DNA from: an uncultured Clostridia bacterium
GTDB lineage: Bacteria > Bacillota > Clostridia > Oscillospirales > CAG-272
Assembly: GCA_904501865.1 (NCBI GenBank)
Contig: CAJGCF010000022.1
Span: 1-21,308 of the forward strand
Direction: 5' to 3'
Length of the DNA: 21,308 bases
Below the pieces are notes generated by a model, which saw only the letters and a program-made list of their open reading frames with translations, was not told where the DNA came from and ran no database searches. Below are positions 7,363 through 13,934 of this stretch, piece after piece. Numbering within the stretch: the first letter of the stretch is position 1; each line of letters opens with the position of its first letter. A program made the position numbers and the translations under genes.

Positions 7363-9180
7363 ATGAAGAAAATTCTTTCAATGTTGCTTGTAGTAGCAAT
7401 GCTCATCTCCACGGTCATCGTTATGGCAGTACCTGCAGCAGCGGTTGACGGAGAGTGGTCCGTATATTCGAGTAAGGACGATGATTTACTTGCAGAAGAG
7501 GGCGAGGAAGTTCGTTCCGTTGCAGGATATCAGTACACCGAGGAGGGGCTTAAAATAGTTCCTGCTGACTGGAAAGACTGGTCTCCTTACGTTACCGCTC
7601 AGACCACCGGCAAAATAGACATCAGAGATGGTGTTTACATGCAGATAAGAATAGATGAGTTTTCTTACGAGGCAGACGACAAAGTGTTCGCTTTCAATGT
7701 ATGGGATTCACAGAACGCTTCCATAACTTCCTGTGGTGATGACTTAGGTTATGGTGTTTCTGCCATGATAAAGCCTTCTTTGGACTATGACGCTGAAACG
7801 GGTGAAGGCGGAAGAGGTATAAATAGCCTTCAGTGGTTCCGGTTACTTGAAGCGGGAGAAGGATATACTCACAGAGTTTATGATGCCAGTGATGAGGCTA
7901 AAAACTCCGTGCAGTATGACGATGAGGGAAGACCAATTTATACCTTCGAGATCAAGTGGAACTCCACCGATGAGATATACGAGGCATACCTTAACGGTAT
8001 GAAGGCTCCCGATAAGTTCATTAATGCTATGGGCAAGCACTTTGCAAACGGTAAGGCATATGTTGGCTTCACCGCAATGAACAACAAGCTTAACGGTACC
8101 GCAGGCTTCACTATTCTTAAGTTCGGCACGTCTGAGGCAACAGCTACCACTCCCGTAGGAGATGACTCCAGACTTCCTGAGAACACATACAAGGAAATAG
8201 CAGAGATTGCAGATCCCGATACAGTTGAGGTAGGTCAGCCAGCAATTCTTATAACCGGTGACAAGTACAGCTCCGATCTTAAAATGGTTCCCAGCAAAGG
8301 AGTACATGGTTCAATCGTTAATACTACCGATGATGGAGCTATCCGTTTGATGGCAAACAACGCATTGGACGGTATAGTCATCAACGTAAAGAACAATGTT
8401 TCCTATGATATCAAGGATTTCCCGGTAGTTATGGTTTTGACACGTAATTTCTGTACTTGCGTGTGGGGAGATTACGATGATGATGGAGAAATTAGTGAGG
8501 AAGAGAAAGAGTGTTCCTGCGGTGAGTCCGTTGCTATGTATCCCTTGATGGGTGATCTCATTTCGGCTGCAGATGCTAACAAGATAAATAAGTTAGACGT
8601 AGCTTTTGAATGGTACAAGGTCTATAATGAAGAGACCGAGCAGAACGACTCATTCCTTTATTTCTACAAGGATCTCTCCCTTGATGAGAGATTTGAAGGC
8701 AGGATCAACGGTGTCCGTGTTGACTTTAGCAAAATTGCATACACTGAAGGCAGAGGAACATTTGATATCTGTATGGTTGGATGCTTCAGAACAGTTGCAG
8801 ATGCAGAGGCTTTCATTGAAGATTACATTGTTGATAACTTCGGTGAATTGATCGTTGAGGAGCCCATAGACACAGACCCCATAGACACAGATCCCGCAGA
8901 CACAGATCCCGCAGACACAGATCCCGCAGACACAGATCCTGCAGACACAGATCCCGCGGACACAGACCCCGCAGACACAGATCCCGCAGACACAGGTGAT
9001 GATGAGAACACCACAGAGAAGAAGTCTGAGCAGACAACTGAAAAGAAGCCTGATTCCAATAATAACAACAATAAGCCCAAGGATGAAGGCGGATGTGGTT
9101 CTGTTGCAGGTATCGGTGCTATCGCAGTAGTTGCTATGGCAGCTGCAGGCATGGTGTCTTTCAGAAAGAAAGAAGACTGA
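7363..9180 (+). CDS. Secreted, membrane-anchored surface protein with EF-hand-like loop and (P-A-D-T-D)n stalk
   Basis: A 605-residue protein I cannot assign to a named family. Residues 1-27 are a signal peptide (KK, hydrophobic core, AAA cleavage site). Residues about 28-260 look beta-rich and might be a lectin-like sandwich. A second domain covers about 280-495. Within it D370-E381 (DYDDDGEISEEE) matches a canonical 12-residue calcium-binding EF-hand loop, flanked by cysteine pairs C364/C366 and C384/C386. Residues 501-545 are nine P-A/I-D-T-D units, followed by a Thr/Lys/Asn-rich spacer. The C-terminus (576-605) is GGCGS, a hydrophobic helix and RKKED, which should hold it in the membrane; there is no LPXTG sortase motif. 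It is monocistronic, with its own operator-like promoter and two hairpins after it. An adhesin, glycan-binding protein or structural surface protein are all possible; no catalytic motif was seen. Confidence 0.85.
   Translation: MKKILSMLLVVAMLISTVIVMAVPAAAVDGEWSVYSSKDDDLLAEEGEEVRSVAGYQYTEEGLKIVPADWKDWSPYVTAQTTGKIDIRDGVYMQIRIDEFSYEADDKVFAFNVWDSQNASITSCGDDLGYGVSAMIKPSLDYDAETGEGGRGINSLQWFRLLEAGEGYTHRVYDASDEAKNSVQYDDEGRPIYTFEIKWNSTDEIYEAYLNGMKAPDKFINAMGKHFANGKAYVGFTAMNNKLNGTAGFTILKFGTSEATATTPVGDDSRLPENTYKEIAEIADPDTVEVGQPAILITGDKYSSDLKMVPSKGVHGSIVNTTDDGAIRLMANNALDGIVINVKNNVSYDIKDFPVVMVLTRNFCTCVWGDYDDDGEISEEEKECSCGESVAMYPLMGDLISAADANKINKLDVAFEWYKVYNEETEQNDSFLYFYKDLSLDERFEGRINGVRVDFSKIAYTEGRGTFDICMVGCFRTVADAEAFIEDYIVDNFGELIVEEPIDTDPIDTDPADTDPADTDPADTDPADTDPADTDPADTDPADTGDDENTTEKKSEQTTEKKPDSNNNNNKPKDEGGCGSVAGIGAIAVVAMAAAGMVSFRKKED
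8863..8997 (+). repeat. Nine tandem 15-bp units encoding P-(A/I)-D-T-D
   Basis: Nine in-frame 15-bp copies (consensus CCCGCAGACACAGAT) encode residues 501-545. The first two have Ile in place of Ala, and the last ends in Gly. Most differences between copies are synonymous (CCT, GCG, GAC), so the protein unit is conserved more tightly than the DNA. It forms an acidic, proline-spaced stalk between the folded domains and the membrane anchor. Copy number is likely to vary between strains. Confidence 0.95.
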
Positions 9181-9224
9181 TATAATTAAATAGTTTGTGT
9201 TAAATGGTGATACAAACTGTAATT

Positions 9225-9253
9225 GCTCCCGTTGCCCTTGTGGCAGCGGGAGC
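9225..9253 (+). terminator. 12-bp hairpin after the surface-protein gene
   Basis: GCTCCCGTTGCC and GGCAGCGGGAGC pair over 12 bp (one G-U wobble) around a 5-nt loop, followed by TTTCAT. The stem is strong but the T tract is short; the second hairpin at 9269-9301 may complete termination. Confidence 0.75.
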
Positions 9254-9268
9254 TTTCATATAAAAACA

Positions 9269-9301
9269 AAAACTCGGTTGTTTGTATTCCAACCGAGTTT
9301 T
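9269..9301. terminator. Bidirectional terminator between convergent genes
   Basis: AAAACTCGGTTG and CAACCGAGTTTT pair perfectly over 12 bp around a 9-nt loop. On the minus strand it is followed by a T-rich tract (TGTTTTTAT), making it a good terminator for the SGNH gene that ends at 9308. On the plus strand the stem ends in TTTT and can back up the hairpin at 9225-9253. Confidence 0.88.
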
Positions 9302-9307
9302 AATGTT

Positions 9308-10093
9308 TCATTTGTATCCGTGTGTTCGTATGTAATTTAGCATTGCTTGAAATCCTTTTGAGTTCATGTGTATTCCGTCGCCGGAATCATACGTTGGATT
9401 CAATTTGCCGTTGGTTTGTTTTAAGATGCTCGCGGTGTCAAGATATTTGATCGACTCACTTTCGGCGATTTCCTGTATCCACAGATTTGCCCTGTTTATC
9501 CTATCGTTTGAAAGCTCGGGATTTTGCTTTTCATACGATTTTGAAACGGGGAATATTGATTGAAGAATGATTTTGGTCTGCGGGGAGGACTCCTTTAAGG
9601 ATTCAATCAGCTTGCAGTAATATTCTTTGAATTTTTCTTCAGAGCAATAGGACACGCCGTTCTCAATACCAACCGTGATTACCATATATTCAGGCTTAAT
9701 GCCGGAAGCCGCCGAGGCTATCGATACACCTTCCTTATCATCCGAATAAATTATTGCGGTGGTGCTTAAATTATAATCAAGTGCAAGGCTTCCTTTTGCA
9801 TCGGACCATATCTGATGAGGATATGCCAAAAGTTCAAGCTCTGCCATGCTCGATACAGTTGTATCTCCAACGAAAATAATACTGTTTATGTAGTTCTCCC
9901 CGTAATCGTGTGTTGGCTTTAAAGCTGCAGGGGAAGAGCATACGATCTCAGTGGCATTTGAGCTTTTTGAAAGCTTTTCGACATCCACTCCTCTTATCAG
10001 AAGCATTGTGAACGACACCAGACAAGCTATGCAAAGAACGCATATAAGCGGAATAAAAAGCCTTGATAGCTTTTTTACGTCAATCTCTTTCAT
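9308..10093 (-). CDS. Membrane-anchored extracytoplasmic SGNH/GDSL-fold protein with Thr at the nucleophile position
   Basis: The 261-residue protein has an N-terminal membrane helix (about 11-33), which would place the rest outside the cell as a single-pass or signal-anchored protein. Residues 70-255 follow the SGNH hydrolase plan. Block I is IIFVGDTTVSS (72-82), block III is ITVGIENGV (139-147) with oxyanion-type N145, and block V is DGIH (239-242) with the Asp-x-x-His pair. SGNH proteins act as esterases or as O-acyltransferases/deacetylases on cell-wall and surface glycans. The catalytic Ser of GDS is Thr78 here (ACA; a Ser TCA codon is one base away), so activity is doubtful. The ribosome site is weak. 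It lies 24 nt after the small membrane protein gene and is probably translated from the same mRNA. The fold is likely; the substrate is unknown. Confidence 0.8.
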   Translation of the reverse strand: MKEIDVKKLSRLFIPLICVLCIACLVSFTMLLIRGVDVEKLSKSSNATEIVCSSPAALKPTHDYGENYINSIIFVGDTTVSSMAELELLAYPHQIWSDAKGSLALDYNLSTTAIIYSDDKEGVSIASAASGIKPEYMVITVGIENGVSYCSEEKFKEYYCKLIESLKESSPQTKIILQSIFPVSKSYEKQNPELSNDRINRANLWIQEIAESESIKYLDTASILKQTNGKLNPTYDSGDGIHMNSKGFQAMLNYIRTHGYK

Positions 10094-10117
10094 AATAGAT
10101 CTATTCTCGCCAATACG

Positions 10118-10588
10118 TTAAGAAAACATACTTTTGTATGTTTCCTGATTATTTTTGGACACCTTGTTTTTCTTTCCTTTGTGTATCGTTGATTTTTCAT
10201 TTGCGTTACGTTGCGCGGAGACTCTTTCCAATTTGGCAATGACAAATGCGAAAACAGCATAAAAAACCGCGAATATAGCGGTGAGCACGCACGACACTGC
10301 AAAGGGAACCGCGCAAAGCATAACAAAGAGAAAGAATCCTCCGATATAACATATCGCATGGAGTAGCCAGCCGATAGCTTTTGATATGGAGCTTATTTTT
10401 CGGAGAGCCGCACCGAGAGCCATAATATAAGAAAAGAGCAATATGTACCAAAATTGACTTGTTACAATTACCTTTTGACTTGTGCCGCTTGACAAAAGAG
10501 AATTCACAATCATTATAAAGGCAGACAGCATAGTGTAATATACCGCGCCGCGGAAGACAAAATATTTAAAAAGCTTTTTCAATTCCAT
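10118..10588 (-). CDS. Small four-helix membrane protein of unknown function (DUF3021-like?)
   Basis: I do not recognise this protein with certainty. An upstream in-frame ATG at 10792 exists, but the ATG at 10588 is preferred. It has an AAAGGA ribosome site at the right spacing, it begins a sensible protein (MELKKLFKYFVF), and a good promoter (10665-10693) lies inside the longer version. The 156-residue product has four hydrophobic segments (about 13-31, 45-64, 74-97, 98-120) and a Lys/Asn-rich tail of about 35 residues that should be cytoplasmic. The size and four-helix plan resemble DUF3021 proteins, but that is only a resemblance. It heads a two-gene unit with the SGNH-fold protein 24 nt downstream, suggesting a shared envelope role. 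It lacks the MBOAT histidine region expected of an O-acetyltransferase partner. Confidence 0.7.
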   Translation of the reverse strand: MELKKLFKYFVFRGAVYYTMLSAFIMIVNSLLSSGTSQKVIVTSQFWYILLFSYIMALGAALRKISSISKAIGWLLHAICYIGGFFLFVMLCAVPFAVSCVLTAIFAVFYAVFAFVIAKLERVSAQRNANEKSTIHKGKKNKVSKNNQETYKSMFS

Positions 10589-10664
10589 AAGCTTATGTTC
10601 CTTTGCATAAGATTTTGATAAGTCTGATATCACATATTTGAGCAAAACAGACTTTACACAGTAT

Positions 10665-10693
10665 ATTGTAACATAAAAAAACGAACATTTCAA
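10665..10693 (-). promoter_or_regulatory. Promoter of the membrane protein - SGNH unit
   Basis: On the minus strand TTGAAA (10693-10688), a 17-nt spacer and TACAAT (10670-10665) preceded by TGT (extended -10). It lies about 75 nt before the chosen ATG at 10588 and supports that start over the one at 10792. Confidence 0.75.
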
Positions 10694-10785
10694 GAGTTTT
10701 ATAAATTGTTTACAATAGGTGTTTTGCTGTGGATTTAAAAAAATGAATTTTATGAATATTTTTTCATTTTTGAATGTAACTGACC

Positions 10786-10814
10786 TTGACAATTTAACAA
10801 ATATTATGTATAAT
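10786..10814 (+). promoter_or_regulatory. Consensus promoter of the nusB-recN operon
   Basis: TTGACA (10786-10791), a 17-nt spacer and TATAAT (10809-10814) match the sigma-A consensus fully. I found no equally good promoter further downstream until argS, so it probably drives all ten genes to recN. Confidence 0.9.
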
Positions 10815-10906
10815 AAATATGATTGACTAATTTTGTATAAACGGATATTTTTCCGTATTCCAATTTTTATTATTCAGCAGGATTTTGTTCTGTACGGAGG
10901 ACTTTT

Positions 10907-11392
10907 ATGACTAAAATTTCAAGAAAAGAAGCAAGAGACGTACTTTTTGGATTGCTTTTTGAAAAAGAATTCAAAAACGGGGAAAACCCCACAGAGATAT
11001 ACGAGCTTTCTTGCTCTAACAGAGAGATACCGTCGGACGCTTATATAAAGGACGTCTTTTTTGGCGTTATATCAAGGTCCGAGGTCATCGACGCTGTTAT
11101 AAGCAGATATTCAAAGGGCTGGCGTGCAGACCGTCTTTCCAGAGTTTCAAGAACGGTGCTCAGAATAGCTATCTACGAGATGCTTTTCGTTGAGGATATT
11201 CACGCGAACATATCCATAAGCCAGGCGGTAGAGCTTTCCGTCAAATATGGAGAGGATAAGGCAAAGCAGTTTGTAAACGGAGTGCTTTCGAGCCTTTATA
11301 AGAATCTTGAATCTACGGGGGTTCAGGGCATCGTTAATCAGGCAGTCGCTGACTTTGAGGCTAAGAAGACACCGGATAGCGAAAATGTCTGA
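10907..11392 (+). CDS. nusB: Transcription antitermination factor NusB
   Basis: The 161-residue all-helical RNA-binding protein has the family's opening SRKEARDVLFGLLFEKEF, the mid-protein RLSRVSRTVLRIAIYEMLF and the closing NISISQAVELSVKYGEDKAKQFVNGVLSSL, where the AVEL-K-Y-----FVNGVL pattern is diagnostic. With NusE (S10) it binds boxA in nascent rRNA leaders and lets RNA polymerase read through; it also aids rRNA processing. The C-terminal 25 residues or so beyond the core are an extension of uncertain role. A CGGAGGA ribosome site precedes the ATG. The stop overlaps the next gene by 8 nt, so translation of the two is coupled. It is the first gene of the operon driven from 10786. Confidence 0.95.
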   Translation: MTKISRKEARDVLFGLLFEKEFKNGENPTEIYELSCSNREIPSDAYIKDVFFGVISRSEVIDAVISRYSKGWRADRLSRVSRTVLRIAIYEMLFVEDIHANISISQAVELSVKYGEDKAKQFVNGVLSSLYKNLESTGVQGIVNQAVADFEAKKTPDSENV

Positions 11393-12362
11393 TAACGTAT
11401 TGTTTTTAGGAATAGATACGAGCAATTATACAACGTCAGTTGCATTGTGCGATGCTGACGGAAAGGTTTTGCTCAACCTTAAGAGACTTTTGTCCGTCAA
11501 ATCAGGCGAGAGAGGGTTGAGACAGAGCGACGCACTTTTCGCGCATACAAAAAATCTTCCCGAGATAATGCGTGAGCTCAAGGCTTTTCTTGGCGACAAG
11601 TATCCCAAAGGAAAGATAGTGGCGGTCGGTTGTTCTGCAACGCCGAGAGATGTTGAAGGCTCGTATATGCCATGCTTTTTATCGGGAGTTGCTGTGGCAG
11701 AGGCTATTAGCGCGGTGTTGGGGTGTGAGGTCTGCAAATTTTCACATCAGAACGGACATATAATGGCATCTCTTTATTCTTCACAAATGACGGAGCTATT
11801 AGATAGCGGGGTGCCGTTTGCGGCATTTCACGTGTCGGGCGGCACCACGGAGGTCTTACTTGCGGAGTGCAAAGAAAACAAGCTTGACGTGAAGCTTGTT
11901 GGTGGCAGTTTGGATATGAACGCAGGTCAGGCTATTGACCGCACGGGCGTACTTATGGGACTGAATTTTCCGTGTGGACGGGAAATGGAGAGCCTTTGCG
12001 AAAGCAAAGGGGATATACCTCGCTCAAAAACCAAGATATCCGTAAAGGGACTTGAATGTAACCTTTCTGGACTTGAAAATCTTGCCGCCAAGCTTTACGA
12101 ACAAACGGGAGATAAGGCGGTGACGTCGGCGTATTGCTTTGATTTTATAGCGGATACACTTCTGAAGCTGACCAAAAACCTTCGAGAGAAGTACGGAAAC
12201 ATTCCAGTGATATACGCGGGTGGAGTCATGAGCAATAAAAGAATCGTGACGCGCCTTGGCGAGCTTGAGGGCACTCACTTCTCAAAGCCCGAGTTTTCCT
12301 CGGATAATGCCGCGGGAATATCCTTGCTTTGCCGCAGAAAATATTTGCAGGATAATATTTAA
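11385..12362 (+). CDS. TsaD/Kae1-like paralogue (annotated in relatives as O-sialoglycoprotein endopeptidase)
   Basis: The start at 11385 was chosen over an upstream in-frame one because only this gives the family's N-terminus, FLGIDTSNYTTSVALCD. The 325-residue protein has the ASKHA ATPase fold of TsaD, which makes the threonylcarbamoyl (t6A) modification of tRNA. The metal-binding HxxxH is H121-QNG-H125 and the final metal ligand is D307 (SSDNAAG). The glycine loops are HVSGGTTEV (149-157) and YAGGVMSNKR (277-286). Several signature residues differ from true TsaD: the N-terminal motif has NYTTS where TsaD has a CDET-type sequence, and SGGTT replaces SGGHT. This matches a divergent Clostridia paralogue, usually present beside a separate tsaD, whose role is to my knowledge unproven. 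It overlaps nusB by 8 nt and precedes xseA by 18 nt. Confidence 0.82.
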   Translation: MSDNVLFLGIDTSNYTTSVALCDADGKVLLNLKRLLSVKSGERGLRQSDALFAHTKNLPEIMRELKAFLGDKYPKGKIVAVGCSATPRDVEGSYMPCFLSGVAVAEAISAVLGCEVCKFSHQNGHIMASLYSSQMTELLDSGVPFAAFHVSGGTTEVLLAECKENKLDVKLVGGSLDMNAGQAIDRTGVLMGLNFPCGREMESLCESKGDIPRSKTKISVKGLECNLSGLENLAAKLYEQTGDKAVTSAYCFDFIADTLLKLTKNLREKYGNIPVIYAGGVMSNKRIVTRLGELEGTHFSKPEFSSDNAAGISLLCRRKYLQDNI

Positions 12363-12380
12363 AGATGAGTAGGAGACGTT

Positions 12381-13616
12381 ATGCAGGACAGAGCTGTTTT
12401 CAGTGTCACACAAATAAATGAATATATAAAAATGACGCTTGAGAGTAATGCGGTGTTGCGCAATGTTTTTCTTCGTGGGGAGGTCTCCAATTTCAAAAGC
12501 AACTATTCGTCAGGCCATCTGTATTTTTCCTTGAAGGACGAAAGCTCGTCGATACGCGCGGTGATGTTCAGGGGAAACGCCTCAAAGCTCAAGTTCAGGC
12601 TTGAGAGCGGAATGAAGGTAGTGGCTCATGGAAAGATATCCTCATACACTGTAAGCGGTGACTGTCAAATAATTATTGACGATTTGCAGCCAGACGGTGC
12701 GGGAGCGCTTGCGATAGCGTTCGAGCAGCTCAAGAAAAAGCTTGACGGAGAGGGGCTTTTCGCTCCTGAAAAAAAGAAAGCCATTCCGAAATTTCCAAAG
12801 AGCGTAGGCGTGGTCACGTCGGCATCAGGTGCAGCTCTGCACGATATAATAAACGTATCGGGCAGAAGATGTCCGTCTGCTGACATAGTCATTTATCCCT
12901 CATACGTGCAAGGAGAGCTTGCCCCGAGGAGCTTGTGCGGCGGAATACTCTTTTTCAACAACAAGCACAAGGTTGACGTTATCATAATTGGCCGGGGAGG
13001 CGGCTCGGCGGAGGACCTCTGGTGCTTTAACGATGAGAATTTAGCGCGAGTGATAGCAAATTCCGAGATACCCGTCATATCGGCGGTAGGACACGAGACG
13101 GATTTTACTATATGTGACTTTGTGGCGGATATGAGAGCTCCGACGCCATCTGCGGCGGCAGAGCTTGCGTTGCCCGATACGAGCGAGATAATGTCGAGGG
13201 TGAAAAATCTTCGTTATCGCGCAGACAATGCCGTATTAAGACAGATCTACGTGCTAAAAAGCAGGCTCGACGTACTGCGCAAGAGCGCAGAGCTGCTTTC
13301 TCCCGAGCAGATGCTTAAGGACAAGGGCGTAAAGCTTGATACAATAAAGGATAAGCTCGAGACTTTGACCAAGAGCAGCTATGAGCGAGCGCAAAACAGA
13401 TTTAAAATGATATGCACAAGGCTTGAGGGAGTTAATCCGTTGTCTGTGCTCTCGCACGGATATTCGCTGATAGAGAACTCAAGCGGTGAGATAGTCTCGG
13501 GAATAGGGAACGTCAAGTGTGGCGAGAACGTGCGCATACAGTTATCGGACGGAACTCTCGGAGCACAAATAACCGAAATATCTCCAAAAAATAATTCAGT
13601 CAGCAAAGTTGTGTGA
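12381..13616 (+). CDS. xseA: Exodeoxyribonuclease VII large subunit
   Basis: A 411-residue protein with the full ExoVII large-subunit plan. An N-terminal OB fold (about 1-105) binds single-stranded DNA and includes LRGEVSNFKS and GHLYFSLKD. The catalytic domain contains VGVVTSASGAALHDI (142-156), GRGGGSAEDLWCFNDE (204-219) and GHETDFTICDFVADMRAPTPSAAAE (237-261), all intact. A coiled-coil region that binds XseB follows (about 270-375), and a C-terminal segment starts near NPLSVLSHGYSL. With several XseB copies it degrades single-stranded DNA from both ends in repair. The ribosome site is AGGAG. It is 27 nt upstream of xseB, as expected for two subunits of one enzyme. Confidence 0.97.
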   Translation: MQDRAVFSVTQINEYIKMTLESNAVLRNVFLRGEVSNFKSNYSSGHLYFSLKDESSSIRAVMFRGNASKLKFRLESGMKVVAHGKISSYTVSGDCQIIIDDLQPDGAGALAIAFEQLKKKLDGEGLFAPEKKKAIPKFPKSVGVVTSASGAALHDIINVSGRRCPSADIVIYPSYVQGELAPRSLCGGILFFNNKHKVDVIIIGRGGGSAEDLWCFNDENLARVIANSEIPVISAVGHETDFTICDFVADMRAPTPSAAAELALPDTSEIMSRVKNLRYRADNAVLRQIYVLKSRLDVLRKSAELLSPEQMLKDKGVKLDTIKDKLETLTKSSYERAQNRFKMICTRLEGVNPLSVLSHGYSLIENSSGEIVSGIGNVKCGENVRIQLSDGTLGAQITEISPKNNSVSKVV

Positions 13617-13643
13617 ATACAAGCTTTGCGGAAAGGTCGGAAT

Positions 13644-13895
13644 ATGTCAGACAAAAAGAAAATGAGTCTTGAAGAAACTATGTCAAGGCTTGAGGAAATA
13701 GTTGGGGAGCTTGAAGGTGAGAAACTTCCTCTTGAGAAATCTCTCAAGCTGTACGAGGAAGGAATAAAGCTTGTTGGACAGTGCTCGGCAGAGCTTGAGG
13801 CGGCAAGGAGAAAAATACAGATACTTCAGCAGGGTAAGAATGGTGAGATAGAGCTTGTAGAGATCCCAGAAGCAACCTTTGCCGACGAAATTTGA
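13644..13895 (+). CDS. xseB: Exodeoxyribonuclease VII small subunit
   Basis: The ATG at 13644 is preferred over an in-frame TTG at 13626 because GGAAAGG lies just upstream of the ATG and the product then starts as usual for the family. The 83-residue helical protein carries the XseB signature: SLEETMSRLEEIVGELEGEKLPLEKSLKLYEEGIKLV, split here as two helices that pack on the XseA coiled coil. The end, EATFADEI, is a short acidic tail. It is needed for assembly and activity of ExoVII but has no catalytic residues. It lies between xseA (27 nt) and ispA (39 nt). Confidence 0.95.
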   Translation: MSDKKKMSLEETMSRLEEIVGELEGEKLPLEKSLKLYEEGIKLVGQCSAELEAARRKIQILQQGKNGEIELVEIPEATFADEI

Positions 13896-13934
13896 TTTTT
13901 TAAGTTCAGAGACTATAACCGAAAGGATTTTTAT

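Larger units (their letters stand above)
10589..10906. other. Divergent intergenic region, two promoters, no gene seen
   Basis: This 318-bp AT-rich stretch separates the minus-strand membrane-protein unit from nusB. It holds one clear promoter in each direction (10665-10693 minus, 10786-10814 plus). The nusB leader of about 90 nt contains only a short ACGGA/TCCGT stem near 10850 and ends in the CGGAGGA ribosome site. I see no riboswitch, tRNA or small ORF that stands out. Confidence 0.7.

Noticed and set aside
8863..8997. Tandem repeats resembling a short CRISPR array
   Set aside because: The units are 15 bp with no spacers, in frame, and encode a regular pentapeptide; no cas gene is nearby.
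10589..10792. Longer form of the membrane protein starting at 10792
   Set aside because: The added 68 residues cover a good minus-strand promoter, and the ATG at 10588 has a much better ribosome site.
11307..11384. Upstream in-frame start for the TsaD-like gene
   Set aside because: The added residues lie inside nusB and do not resemble the family; the ATG at 11385 gives the conserved N-terminus.
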